DNA of 10,953 nt from Acidobacteriota bacterium (lineage in GTDB: Bacteria > Planctomycetota > Phycisphaerae > WQYP01 > JAJZKJ01): NCBI GenBank assembly GCA_021804195.1, contig JAJZKJ010000036.1, positions 1-10,953 of the forward strand, in the 5' to 3' direction. The position numbers and the translations under genes are program-made. This document shows positions 1-6,339 of this stretch, one piece after another (the stretch's first letter is position 1; the number at the start of each line of letters is the position of its first letter). The notes beneath the pieces were generated by a model, which worked only from the letters and a program-made list of their open reading frames with translations, did not search any database and was not told the DNA's origin.

Positions 1-470
1 CCCTGGGCCGCGGCGACAATGCCATCCAGCAGGCGCTGCACCGCGGCGGCGCGCTCGCCGGCCGGCGCCGCGGGGCTGGCGGCATCCGCGCCGGCCTCGC
101 TCTCGCTTTTGCCGCCCACCACGCCGGGGTGCAGCACCAGAAACTCGGCTTCGAGCGCCCGTGCCCGCTCCAATTCTCCCCGCAGCGCCATGCGGCTGCG
201 CTGCTGGATGACCGCATCGGCGGCGGCCAGATTGATCAGGTAGCTGCAATGAATCGCCAGCGGCTCAAGGCGCCATTCTTTCCGGTGCGCGAGCATGGCC
301 CTGGCCCGCGCGGGATCGAGCGCGGATTGCCGCCATTGCCGCGGGCTGGAGGAAAAAATCTGAAAGCCTTCACAGCCGATTTCACGCGCCCGCGCCGGCG
401 CCAGATCCACGCCGCCGGCGGCAGAGACATGAATGCCCACCCGCGGAACCAGAACTTTGTCTTTCGCCAT
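1..470 (-). CDS. nfo: Endonuclease IV (AP endonuclease), N-terminal part
   Basis: Zn-dependent AP endonuclease/3'-repair diesterase that cuts 5' to abasic sites in base-excision repair. The gene runs off the left edge and 156 codons are visible. The protein begins MAKDKVLVPRVGIHVSAAGG, and the family signatures follow in order: HVSAAGG (14-20), FQIFSSSPRQW (36-46), IHCSYLINLA (73-82) and LVLHPG (111-116). His74 and His114 match the zinc ligands His69 and His109 of the E. coli enzyme and keep the same 40-residue spacing. The later ligands (Glu145 onward in E. coli) lie outside the window. After His114 there is a loop, rich in Ala, Gly and Ser, about 12 residues longer than in E. coli. I chose the ATG at 468-470 because it leaves only a short lead before HVSAAGG; a weak G-rich ribosome site lies just upstream. 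It is transcribed divergently from the phosphofructokinase gene. Confidence 0.93.
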   Translation of the reverse strand, partial: MAKDKVLVPRVGIHVSAAGGVDLAPARAREIGCEGFQIFSSSPRQWRQSALDPARARAMLAHRKEWRLEPLAIHCSYLINLAAADAVIQQRSRMALRGELERARALEAEFLVLHPGVVGGKSESEAGADAASPAAPAGERAAAVQRLLDGIVAAAQ

Positions 471-665
471 ACCCCCATAGTGCGGCAAAATCCACATGGC
501 CGTGGCTGGAACTTGCGAAAGCGGCGCCCGCAATCGCTGTCGGTTTTATTCGGCGGGAAGACCGGGGTGTTTTTTTTATTGAAAAGGGTTTGCTTGAATA
601 TCAAAACTGGGATTTACTCTCCTCTGCACGGTTGGAATTTTCCATGGATGGCCGATGATCTCCGT

Positions 666-671
666 TACAAT
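666..671 (+). promoter_or_regulatory. Candidate -10 element for pfkA
   Basis: TACAAT matches the sigma70-type -10 consensus at five of six positions, within the divergent gap, and would put the transcript start near 678 with a leader of about 72 nt. No good -35 hexamer lies 16-18 bp upstream and there is no TGn extension, so this is tentative. Confidence 0.35.
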
Positions 672-729
672 AGAAACGATTTCATGGCCAGGCCGCGAAC
701 GGCATTCAGCGGCTCCATCCATAAGCTTT

Positions 730-737
730 AGGAAGGA
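730..737 (+). promoter_or_regulatory. Ribosome binding site of pfkA
   Basis: The purine run AGGAAGGA ends 12 nt before the ATG at 750. The spacing is longer than ideal, but this is the best Shine-Dalgarno match in the leader, and the ATG directly begins the family N-terminus. Confidence 0.55.
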
Positions 738-749
738 ATTCAGATTCTC

Positions 750-1781
750 ATGCGTGTTGGCATCTTAACAGGCGGTGGTGACTGCCCGGGTTTGAACGCG
801 GTGATTCGCGGCATAGTGCGCAAAGGCACCATGTTTTACGGTGATTCGATCATCGGCTTCATGGAAGGCTGGCGCGGCGTGCTGGAAAACCGTTTCCAGC
901 CGCTGGATATTGACTCTATCCCCGGCATCATTCACCGCGGCGGCACTATTCTGCGTACCTCGCGCACGAATCCGGCCAAATATGAAAACGGCATGGATAA
1001 AATCCGCGCCACCATCCAGAACAATAAACTGGATGCCCTGATCGCCATTGGCGGCGATGATACTTTGAGCGTAGCCAAAAAGCTTTTCGACCTGGGCATG
1101 AAAACGGTGGGAGTGCCCAAGACCATTGACAACGATCTTTCGGGCACCGACTTCTGCTTTGGTTTCGATACCGCCGTCAACATCGCCACCGAGGCGATTG
1201 ACCGGCTGCACACCACGGCCGAGGCCCATAACCGGGTGATGGTGGTCGAAGTCATGGGCCGGGACGCCGGCTGGATTGCCACCTACTCCGGCATTGCCGG
1301 CGGCGCCGACGTGATCCTGGTGCCGGAAAAACCCTTTGACATCCAGCAAGTCTGCGAGCTGTTGAAGCACCGGCACGCGCGGGGTAAATATTTCAGCATC
1401 GTGGTGGTGGCCGAGGGCGCCAAAATCGCCGATGACGAAAGCCAGTCCACGCAGGCGGGAACGCGCGACGAATTTGGCCATGTGCGCCTGGGCGGCATCG
1501 GATCGCGGCTGGCGAACGAAATCGAGCAGGTCACCGGCTACGAAACCCGGGCCGTCATTCTCGGCCATATCCAGCGCGGCGGCTCACCCACCGCCTATGA
1601 TCGGGTGCTGGCCACGCGCTACGGCGTGCAGGCGATTGATATGGTGCACCGGGGAGAGTTTGGCCGCATGGCGTCCTTGCGCGGGCAATCGCTGACCTCG
1701 GTGCCGTTGTCGGAGGCGCTGGGCTCCAACCGCAAGGTGGATCCGGAACTGTACGACATGGCATCGGTGTTTTTCGGATAA
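750..1781 (+). CDS. pfkA: 6-phosphofructokinase, PPi-dependent type (PfkA family)
   Basis: Interconverts fructose 6-phosphate and fructose 1,6-bisphosphate in cytosolic glycolysis. The 343-residue protein is full length for the short bacterial PfkA family. Motifs in order: GILTGGGDCPGLNAVIRG (4-21), HRGGTILRTSR (62-72), IGGDDT (100-105), PKTIDNDL (123-130, with the catalytic base Asp127), MGRDAGW (169-175) and GHIQRGGSPTAYDR (272-285). ATP-dependent enzymes carry Gly at 104 and Gly at 124; here these are Asp104 and Lys124, the pair established for PPi-dependent enzymes such as that of Amycolatopsis methanolica. I therefore infer EC 2.7.1.90, a reversible reaction, rather than the ATP enzyme. 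This is read from two residues and not tested. The next gene, a DAHP synthase, starts 16 bp after the stop, so cotranscription is likely. Confidence 0.93.
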   Translation: MRVGILTGGGDCPGLNAVIRGIVRKGTMFYGDSIIGFMEGWRGVLENRFQPLDIDSIPGIIHRGGTILRTSRTNPAKYENGMDKIRATIQNNKLDALIAIGGDDTLSVAKKLFDLGMKTVGVPKTIDNDLSGTDFCFGFDTAVNIATEAIDRLHTTAEAHNRVMVVEVMGRDAGWIATYSGIAGGADVILVPEKPFDIQQVCELLKHRHARGKYFSIVVVAEGAKIADDESQSTQAGTRDEFGHVRLGGIGSRLANEIEQVTGYETRAVILGHIQRGGSPTAYDRVLATRYGVQAIDMVHRGEFGRMASLRGQSLTSVPLSEALGSNRKVDPELYDMASVFFG

Positions 1782-1797
1782 CTGATGCGGTTTTTCT

Positions 1798-2856
1798 ATG
1801 CTGATTGTCATGAAAACCGGGGCCACGGCGGAACAGGTGGCATCGGTGTGCCGCCATATCGAGTCCCTGGGCCTTAAACCCCATCCCATTCCCGGAGCCG
1901 AGCGCACCGCCATCGGCATCACCGGCAATCAAGGAGCGATGGAACTGCAGGAATTGGCCGGTCTGGACGGCGTGGCCGAAGCCATACGCGTCACCAAGCC
2001 TTACAAGCTGGTCAGCCGCGAGGTGAAACCTGACAATACCCGAATTGCCTTTCCCGGGTTTGAGCTGGGCGGCGCGGAATTAGTGGTCATGGCCGGCCCC
2101 TGCGCGGTGGAATCGCGGGATCAGCTTTTCCGCATCGCCGAGCAGGTGGCGCGCGCGGGCGCTCAAATGCTGCGCGGCGGCGCTTTTAAGCCCCGCACCT
2201 CGCCCTATAGCTTTCAGGGACTGGGCGAACGCGGCCTCGAAATCCTGGCGCAGGCGCGCGAGGCCTTCGGCCTGGCCATCGTCACCGAAGCGATGGACCG
2301 GGAAAATCTGGGGCTGGTCGAACAGTATGCGGATATGATCCAGATCGGCGCCCGCAATATGCAGAACTATTCCCTGCTGCGCGACGCCGGACGGGCCCGC
2401 AAACCCGTGCTGCTGAAACGCGGCATCGCGGCCACCCTGGAAGAATGGCTGATGGCGGCCGAATATCTGCTGGCCGAAGGCAATTATCAGGTGGCCTTGT
2501 GCGAGCGCGGGGTGCGCACCTTTGCGGATCATTCCCGCAATACGCTGGATTTGAGCGTGGTGCCGGCGGTGAAAGAACTTAGCCATCTGCCCGTGATTGT
2601 GGATCCCAGCCATGGCACCGGCCGCCGCGACCGGGTGTTGCCGCTGGCCCGCGCGGCCGTCGCGGTCGGCGCCGATGGTCTCATCGTCGAGGCCCACCAC
2701 GATCCCGAGCATGCCGCCAGCGACGGGCTGCAGTCCCTCTATCCGCGGCAGGTCTTTGAACTGATGGATGAACTGCGGCAATGGGCGCCTCTGGTCAAGC
2801 GCTGGGCGCCCCCGGCGCGGGCGGAGGCTTTCAGTTCGCACGCCGTGCTCACATAG
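1798..2856 (+). CDS. aroF: DAHP synthase, type I-beta, with N-terminal ferredoxin-like domain
   Basis: 3-deoxy-D-arabino-heptulosonate 7-phosphate synthase condenses phosphoenolpyruvate with erythrose 4-phosphate, the first step of the shikimate pathway. The 352-residue protein has a regulatory ferredoxin-like/ACT-like domain (about 1-70) joined by KPYKLVSRE (67-75) to the catalytic TIM barrel. Barrel motifs: MAGPCAVES (98-106), [16 protein letters not shown] (126-141), IGARNMQN (183-190), LLKRG (205-209), [10 protein letters not shown] (268-277) and [13 protein letters not shown] (298-310). The metal ligands Cys102, His272, Glu298 and Asp309 are all present, at the positions I recall for the Thermotoga maritima enzyme. 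In that enzyme the N-terminal domain mediates feedback inhibition by aromatic amino acids, so the same is likely here. The ATG at 1798 gives the standard family N-terminus. It follows pfkA by 16 bp. Confidence 0.95.
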   Translation: MLIVMKTGATAEQVASVCRHIESLGLKPHPIPGAERTAIGITGNQGAMELQELAGLDGVAEAIRVTKPYKLVSREVKPDNTRIAFPGFELGGAELVVMAGPCAVESRDQLFRIAEQVARAGAQMLRGGAFKPRTSPYSFQGLGERGLEILAQAREAFGLAIVTEAMDRENLGLVEQYADMIQIGARNMQNYSLLRDAGRARKPVLLKRGIAATLEEWLMAAEYLLAEGNYQVALCERGVRTFADHSRNTLDLSVVPAVKELSHLPVIVDPSHGTGRRDRVLPLARAAVAVGADGLIVEAHHDPEHAASDGLQSLYPRQVFELMDELRQWAPLVKRWAPPARAEAFSSHAVLT

Positions 2857-2862
2857 GCCGTA

Positions 2863-4050
2863 ATGTCGCGCTCTCAGCCCGTATCCGCAGCCCAAACCCG
2901 TCCGCGTTTCGTGCTCTGCCTGGCGGCCGCGGTCTTCGCTCAATTCGCGATTGGCTGCCAGAGCCGTAATCTGCCGCTGCGCAATAGTTTCCGGGCCACC
3001 GTATATGTCGCCGGAAGCGGCTCGCATGGCGGCGGCGAGCTGTGGCTGCTGAACGCGATTGAGCCGCAACTGGAGCGCCGGATTCGCCTTGCCGCCCGGC
3101 CCGTGGCCCTGACGTTCAATTCCGCGCGCGATGAAGTGTATGTGCTGGAGCGGCGAACGCGCGAACTGCTGGTGCTCAACGCCATCAACGAGCGGGTCAT
3201 CGGGCGGGTGATGCTGCCCGGCAGCCCCAGCGCCATGGTGCTGGACCCCGGCCATACCTATGCGTATGTCGCCGTGAATGAGGGAAGCTGGGGCCAGATT
3301 TTAAAAATCAACTTGCCCGCGCGCGCCATTACCGCCCGGCTCCATCTGGCCGCCGCGCCGGCACGTCTGGCGATCAATGACCGCGGAAACCGGCTGCTTG
3401 CCAGCGACTCCCAAAACCGGCAACTGCTCATCATCGGTTGCTCGGGCACGGAACTGAAGCTGGTAAGCAAACTGGCTATGCCTCAAGGGCCGGGCAAGAT
3501 AGTGACGCTGCCCTATGGCGCTCAGGCGTTCGTGCTCTGCCCTCCCGCCAATCAGGTAGCGGTCGTGAACTACATTCAGCCGGCGTTGATCACTAATCTG
3601 ACCGTGGGCCGGGCGCCGGCCGATCTGGCGCTCAAGCCCGACGGCGGCGAGCTCTATGTCTCCAACTCCGGCGACGGCACGATTTCCATTATTGACACCA
3701 GCGCCGATAATATTTCCGGCCTCTTTCTCACCGGGCGCGATCCGCAAGGCCTGGCGGTATCGCGCCATGGGCGTTTTCTCTATGCCGCCAATGCCGGATC
3801 CAATACCGTCAGCGAATTCCGGCTCTCGGACCGCAGTACGGTGGCCCAGATTCCGGTGGGCCTGCGGCCGAGCCGGCTGGCCATCGGACCGTTCGGCCTA
3901 TATGTTTTTGTGCAGGACATGGGTTCGAACGACGTGGCCGTGGTGCGGCCCGGGCTGGGCGCCATGCTGACCCTGCTGCCCTCGGCGCCCAATGCCAGCG
4001 CCATGCGCGTGGCGGCTTTCCGCGTGCCCGCGAAAATGAAGTTACAATAA
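2863..4050 (+). CDS. YVTN-family beta-propeller lipoprotein
   Basis: A 395-residue protein of unknown specific function. Residues 13-31 form a basic then hydrophobic signal segment ending in AIGC, a permissive lipobox with the acylated Cys at 32. It is therefore predicted to be exported and lipid-anchored. Residues 45 to about 375 are repeats of roughly 40 residues with the pattern of a YVTN propeller: a pairing strand such as VYVAGSGS (47-54), LYVSNSGDG (about 264-272) or LYAANAGSN, followed by a strand like ISIID and a valine-rich return strand. I estimate seven to eight blades. Propellers of this class are usually interaction or scaffolding domains; no catalytic residues can be named. The gene begins 6 bp after the DAHP synthase stop with only a weak ribosome site, which suggests translational coupling. 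Its role beside a biosynthetic enzyme is unclear. Confidence 0.82.
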   Translation: MSRSQPVSAAQTRPRFVLCLAAAVFAQFAIGCQSRNLPLRNSFRATVYVAGSGSHGGGELWLLNAIEPQLERRIRLAARPVALTFNSARDEVYVLERRTRELLVLNAINERVIGRVMLPGSPSAMVLDPGHTYAYVAVNEGSWGQILKINLPARAITARLHLAAAPARLAINDRGNRLLASDSQNRQLLIIGCSGTELKLVSKLAMPQGPGKIVTLPYGAQAFVLCPPANQVAVVNYIQPALITNLTVGRAPADLALKPDGGELYVSNSGDGTISIIDTSADNISGLFLTGRDPQGLAVSRHGRFLYAANAGSNTVSEFRLSDRSTVAQIPVGLRPSRLAIGPFGLYVFVQDMGSNDVAVVRPGLGAMLTLLPSAPNASAMRVAAFRVPAKMKLQ

Positions 4051-4065
4051 GTCCCCGGTGGGATT

Positions 4066-4119
4066 ATGAGCTATGTCGCCGAGCGGATTCCAACGCCGCT
4101 CTGCGGCGCTGATCCCTGA
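4066..4119 (+). CDS. Possible 17-codon leader peptide
   Basis: A short frame, [17 protein letters not shown], starts at an ATG six bases downstream of GGTGGG and stops inside the loop of the second hairpin before the Asp-box gene. Its start region (TTATGAGC, then TGTC) resembles that of the downstream gene at 4138-4151, differing at two of 14 positions. It could be a translated leader peptide, or the relic of a small duplication of the gene start. Nothing in its composition points to a particular sensed amino acid. Evidence that it is translated is absent. Confidence 0.25.
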   Translation: MSYVAERIPTPLCGADP

Positions 4120-4127
4120 GCGGGATC
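4081..4127 (+). promoter_or_regulatory. Leader with alternative hairpins upstream of the Asp-box gene
   Basis: Three perfect 6-bp inverted repeats lie in this stretch. GAGCGG (4081-4086) can pair with CCGCTC (4096-4101). CGCCGC (4094-4099) can pair with GCGGCG (4103-4108). The first two share bases and so exclude each other. A third stem pairs GATCCC (4111-4116) with GGGATC (4122-4127), four bases before the ribosome site. No T-tract follows, so this is not an ordinary terminator. It may modulate transcription or translation, or merely reflect GC-rich sequence. Confidence 0.35.
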
Positions 4128-4130
4128 CTT

Positions 4131-4137
4131 GGAGGGG
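4131..4137 (+). promoter_or_regulatory. Ribosome binding site of the Asp-box propeller gene
   Basis: GGAGGGG is the strongest Shine-Dalgarno sequence in the window. It lies 2 nt before the ATG at 4140 if the whole run is counted, or 4 nt if GGAGG alone is counted. It supports that start despite the short spacing. Confidence 0.7.
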
Positions 4138-4139
4138 TT

Positions 4140-5258
4140 ATGAGCGGTGTCAGAGTGCTGGCAGGCACGCGCAAAGGCGCGTTTATATTAACCGCGGACG
4201 GCAAGCGCAAAGACTGGAAGATCGAGGGGCCGTTTTTCGGCGGCTGGGAAATTTACCATCTCAAAGGCTCGCCGGCCGATCCCGATCGCATCTATGTCTC
4301 GCAATCAAGCGGCTGGTTCGGGCAGCAGATTCAGCGCTCCGATGACGGCGGCCGCAGCTGGAATCCCGTGGGCAACCAGTTCAGCTATCAGGGCGAGGCC
4401 GGAACGCATCAGTGGTATGACGGCACGCCGCATCCGTGGGAGTTCAAACGGGTGTGGCATCTGGAGCCTTCCCTCGCTCATCCCGATGTCGTATATGCCG
4501 GGGTGGAAGACGCTGCCATTTTCCGCAGCGATGACGGCGGCAGGAACTGGCGCGAGCTGCCCGGCTTGCGCGGTCACGGCACCGGGCCCCAATGGACTCC
4601 CGGCGCGGGTGGCATGTGCCTGCACACGATTCTGCTCGATCCGCGGCACTCCGGACGCATCTATATCGCCATCTCGGCCGCGGGAGCATTTCGCAGCGAC
4701 GACGGCGGCGAGCACTGGACGCCGATCAATCGCGGCCTGGTTTCGCAGTATATTCCCGATCCCAATGCCGAGATTGGCCATTGCGTGCATCACATCGCGA
4801 TGCATCCCGCCCGGCCGGACACGTTATTCATGCAGAAGCACTGGGACGTGATGCGGTCTGACGACGGCGGCGGGCAATGGCGCGAAGTCAGCGGCAATCT
4901 GCCCACCGACTTTGGCTTTGTGATTGACGTGCACGCCCATGAACCGGAGACGATCTACGTGGTGCCGATCAAAAGCGACGGCGAGCACTTTCCGCCTGAC
5001 GGCAAACTGCGGGTGTACCGCAGCCGGACCGGCGGGAATGAATGGGAGGAACTCGGGCGCGGACTGCCCGAGCGCAACTGCTATGTCAATGTGCTGCGCG
5101 ACGCCATGGCGGTGGACCAGCTCCATGACTGCGGCATCTATTTCGGCACCACGGGCGGGCAGGTTTATGTTTCATCCGATAGCGGCGGCCACTGGCGGGC
5201 AATCGCGGAAAATCTGCCGGCGGTGCTGTCGGTCGAGGTGCAGACGCTGGAGAAATAA
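4140..5258 (+). CDS. Asp-box (BNR-like) beta-propeller protein, cytosolic
   Basis: A 372-residue repeat protein with six Asp-box turns of the pattern SxDxGxxW. Five are intact, starting at Ser67, Ser130, Ser186, Ser240 and Ser345, and one is degenerate (RSRTGGNEW, from Ser295). Each sits between the third and fourth strands of a propeller blade, as in the sialidase/sortilin/YCF48-like superfamily. Between them are strands such as RIYVSQSS (50-57), VVYAGVED and TIYVVPIK. Similar proteins are often labelled exo-alpha-sialidase, but there is no FRIP motif and I could not recognise the sialidase arginine triad. The N-terminus ([20 protein letters not shown]) is not a signal peptide, so the protein should stay in the cytosol, unlike most Asp-box enzymes. 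Several His and Trp residues cluster at 90-106 ([16 protein letters not shown]). It is followed after 84 bp by the MoaD-like gene. Its function is unknown; I infer a binding or scaffold role. Confidence 0.85.
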   Translation: MSGVRVLAGTRKGAFILTADGKRKDWKIEGPFFGGWEIYHLKGSPADPDRIYVSQSSGWFGQQIQRSDDGGRSWNPVGNQFSYQGEAGTHQWYDGTPHPWEFKRVWHLEPSLAHPDVVYAGVEDAAIFRSDDGGRNWRELPGLRGHGTGPQWTPGAGGMCLHTILLDPRHSGRIYIAISAAGAFRSDDGGEHWTPINRGLVSQYIPDPNAEIGHCVHHIAMHPARPDTLFMQKHWDVMRSDDGGGQWREVSGNLPTDFGFVIDVHAHEPETIYVVPIKSDGEHFPPDGKLRVYRSRTGGNEWEELGRGLPERNCYVNVLRDAMAVDQLHDCGIYFGTTGGQVYVSSDSGGHWRAIAENLPAVLSVEVQTLEK

Positions 5259-5329
5259 AGAGAAAAAATCTGGCGCATGGGCAGGTTGGGGATGTCTGTT
5301 CGGTCTCGATTCACCGTTTTGGATACTGC

Positions 5330-5333
5330 GGAG
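5330..5333 (+). promoter_or_regulatory. Ribosome binding site deciding the MoaD-like start
   Basis: GGAG lies nine bases before the ATG at 5343. This favours that start over the upstream in-frame ATGs at 5277 and 5292, which would add 22 or 17 residues with no counterpart in MoaD-type folds. Confidence 0.6.
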
Positions 5334-5342
5334 CGTGATCTC

Positions 5343-5645
5343 ATGGGCATTCGAGTGGAATTGCCGGCGCACCTGTGCAGGCTGGCGGGCATTGAGCCCG
5401 CGCGGGAAGTCATGCTGGAGCCGGCCGCGCCGACGCTGGCCGGCGTGCTGGATGCGCTGGAGGCCCGTTATCCCATGCTGCGCAATACCCTGCGCGACGC
5501 GGTGACCGGTAAACGCCGCCCCTTTATACGCTTTTACGCCTGTCAGGAAGACCTTTCGCACGCCCCCACGGATCAGCCATTGCCGCCGGCTATCATCTCC
5601 GGCAAGGAAGCGCTGCTGATCATCGGCGCCATTGCCGGCGGTTGA
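5343..5645 (+). CDS. MoaD/ThiS-like ubiquitin-fold protein with C-terminal Gly-Gly
   Basis: A 100-residue beta-grasp protein. It starts with the first strand [16 protein letters not shown], has the helix [20 protein letters not shown] (about 37-56), and ends in [11 protein letters not shown], the MoaD/ThiS C-terminus with an exposed diglycine. In MoaD and ThiS this tail is adenylated by an E1-like enzyme and converted to a thiocarboxylate that donates sulfur; some relatives are conjugated to lysines. It is about 20 residues longer than E. coli MoaD, with a Pro-rich insertion ([14 protein letters not shown]) before the last strand. Where MoaD usually has a short strand it reads [12 protein letters not shown]. 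No MoaE, MoeB or ThiG gene lies in this window, so a molybdopterin or thiamine role cannot be claimed. It is probably expressed with the preceding Asp-box gene, and I regard the two as a functional pair. Confidence is high for the fold, low for the role. Confidence 0.85.
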   Translation: MGIRVELPAHLCRLAGIEPAREVMLEPAAPTLAGVLDALEARYPMLRNTLRDAVTGKRRPFIRFYACQEDLSHAPTDQPLPPAIISGKEALLIIGAIAGG

Positions 5646-5748
5646 CGCTAGAGCGGCAATAGCCTTACGCTTAAATTTTACTTATACCGTCACACCCATC
5701 CCATTGCGAAATAAAGACTTACCATGCCGCGTCGCTAGTGACGCTAGA
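5643..5748. repeat. Short direct repeat enclosing an inverted repeat
   Basis: The 10-mer TGACGCTAGA occurs at 5643-5652, overlapping the MoaD-like stop codon, and again at 5739-5748. Just inside the first copy is GCGGCA (5653-5658), and 8 bp before the second copy is its inverse TGCCGC (5725-5730). The 66 bp between these arms is AT-rich. This resembles a very small inserted element with a target duplication, but it may be chance or an RNA stem. Confidence 0.35.
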
Positions 5749-5762
5749 TTTCTTGATTTTTT
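5729..5762 (+). terminator. Possible intrinsic terminator of the Asp-box/MoaD-like transcript
   Basis: A 5-bp stem, GCGTC (5729-5733) with GACGC (5740-5744) and a 6-nt loop, is followed by a T-rich stretch that ends in six T (5757-5762). The stem is short and the T run starts late, so it is a weak candidate. The position between converging genes is right for a terminator. Confidence 0.4.
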
Positions 5763-5842
5763 ACTCTCTCTGCGATTCCGACTCGCTGGTGGGTTCGCGA
5801 CGTTTCGACAAATGTCGGCGACCGTGATAGATTCCATTGATT

Positions 5843-6256
5843 CTACAGCAGTTCGCAGCCGGCGAAGAAAAAAGCGATTTCGATGCGGGCGTTTTCCGGC
5901 GAATCGGAGCCATGGATGGCGTTGCGCTCGATATTCGTCGCAAACTGTCGGCGCAGGGTGCCGGCCGCGGCCTTGGCCGGGTCAGTGGCGCCCATCAGCT
6001 CGCGCAGCCGGGTCACCGCTTGCTCGGCTTCCAGCGCGGCCACGATCACCGGACCTTCGGTCATGAACTTGACCAGGCCGCCAAAGAATGGCCGTTCGCG
6101 GTGGACCTGATAAAAGCTTTCGGCCTGGGCCGGACTCAGCCACAGGCGCTTGAGTCCCCGCAGGCGAAAGCCGGCGGCTTCGATCTGGCCCAGCATCTGG
6201 CCGGCATGGCCGGCGGCCACGGAATCGGGTTTAAAAATAGTCAGAGTGCGTTCCAT
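5843..6256 (-). CDS. ndk: Nucleoside diphosphate kinase
   Basis: Transfers the terminal phosphate from ATP to other nucleoside diphosphates through a phosphohistidine. The 137-residue length is normal for bacterial Ndk. It starts MERTLTIFKPDSV with the nucleotide-phosphate-binding Lys9. It has the conserved RPFFGGLVKFM segment (55-65), the GPVIVAALE strand (68-76), and the active-site motif NAIHGSDSPENA with His115 as the phospho-acceptor. The start at 6256 is supported by CAGGAA eight bases upstream. The gene lies 83 bp downstream of sucD on the same strand. Pairing with succinyl-CoA synthetase makes biochemical sense, because Ndk spreads the phosphate made in the TCA cycle among nucleotides, and the two enzymes have been reported to associate in Pseudomonas. 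Confidence 0.96.
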   Translation of the reverse strand: MERTLTIFKPDSVAAGHAGQMLGQIEAAGFRLRGLKRLWLSPAQAESFYQVHRERPFFGGLVKFMTEGPVIVAALEAEQAVTRLRELMGATDPAKAAAGTLRRQFATNIERNAIHGSDSPENARIEIAFFFAGCELL

Positions 6257-6264
6257 AAAAATTT

Positions 6265-6294
6265 TTCCTGGGCCGCGAAATTCAACCCGCGGCC
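6265..6294 (-). promoter_or_regulatory. Ribosome site of ndk with adjoining 7-bp hairpin
   Basis: On the minus strand a perfect stem, GGCCGCG pairing with CGCGGCC (6271-6277 and 6288-6294, 10-nt loop), ends immediately before CAGGAA (6265-6270), the ndk ribosome site. A short A/T run follows. It could act as a processing or stabilising stem, a weak attenuator between sucD and ndk, or a translational control element. Confidence 0.45.
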
Positions 6295-6339
6295 GTGACT
6301 TGAAGATGAATCCGGCACGGCTGTTTTTCCAGGCATCGC

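Larger units (their letters stand above)
471..749. other. Divergent intergenic region nfo / pfkA
   Basis: This 279-bp gap holds no convincing gene: the open frames crossing it are extensions of shadows of nfo. It is AT-richer than the flanks, has a run of eight T at 570-577, and contains the candidate pfkA promoter and ribosome site listed separately. I could not identify a credible nfo promoter on the minus strand. Confidence 0.6.

Noticed and set aside
541..577. Terminator ending in the run of eight T at 570-577
   Set aside because: No stable stem precedes the T run, and no plus-strand gene ends before it.
129..731. Open frame of 200 codons on the plus strand over the left end
   Set aside because: It lies opposite nfo, which has unmistakable endonuclease IV motifs. 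Its composition is Arg/Pro-rich and shows no family signature.
765..1568. Minus-strand open frame (267 codons) opposite pfkA
   Set aside because: It is a shadow of pfkA, rich in His, Gly and Asp, with no start context.
2080..3255. Long minus-strand open frame (391 codons) opposite the DAHP synthase and lipoprotein genes
   Set aside because: It covers parts of two well-supported plus-strand genes. Its length is explained by high GC and few stops, and the translation is His/Arg/Gln-rich with no motif.
4140..5258. True exo-alpha-sialidase
   Set aside because: Asp-boxes alone do not define a sialidase. No FRIP motif, no recognisable arginine triad and no signal peptide are present.
5670..5710. 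Minus-strand promoter (TATAAG with a partial -35) reading antisense into the MoaD-like gene
   Set aside because: The match is weak and lies in AT-rich sequence where such hexamers are expected; no gene would be served.
5749..5842. tRNA or other structured RNA in the gap before ndk
   Set aside because: A GGGTTCGCGA-like stretch recalls a T-arm, but no acceptor stem or anticodon arm can be built around it. The CGACAAATGTCG palindrome has a loop too short for its full stem and no T-tract.
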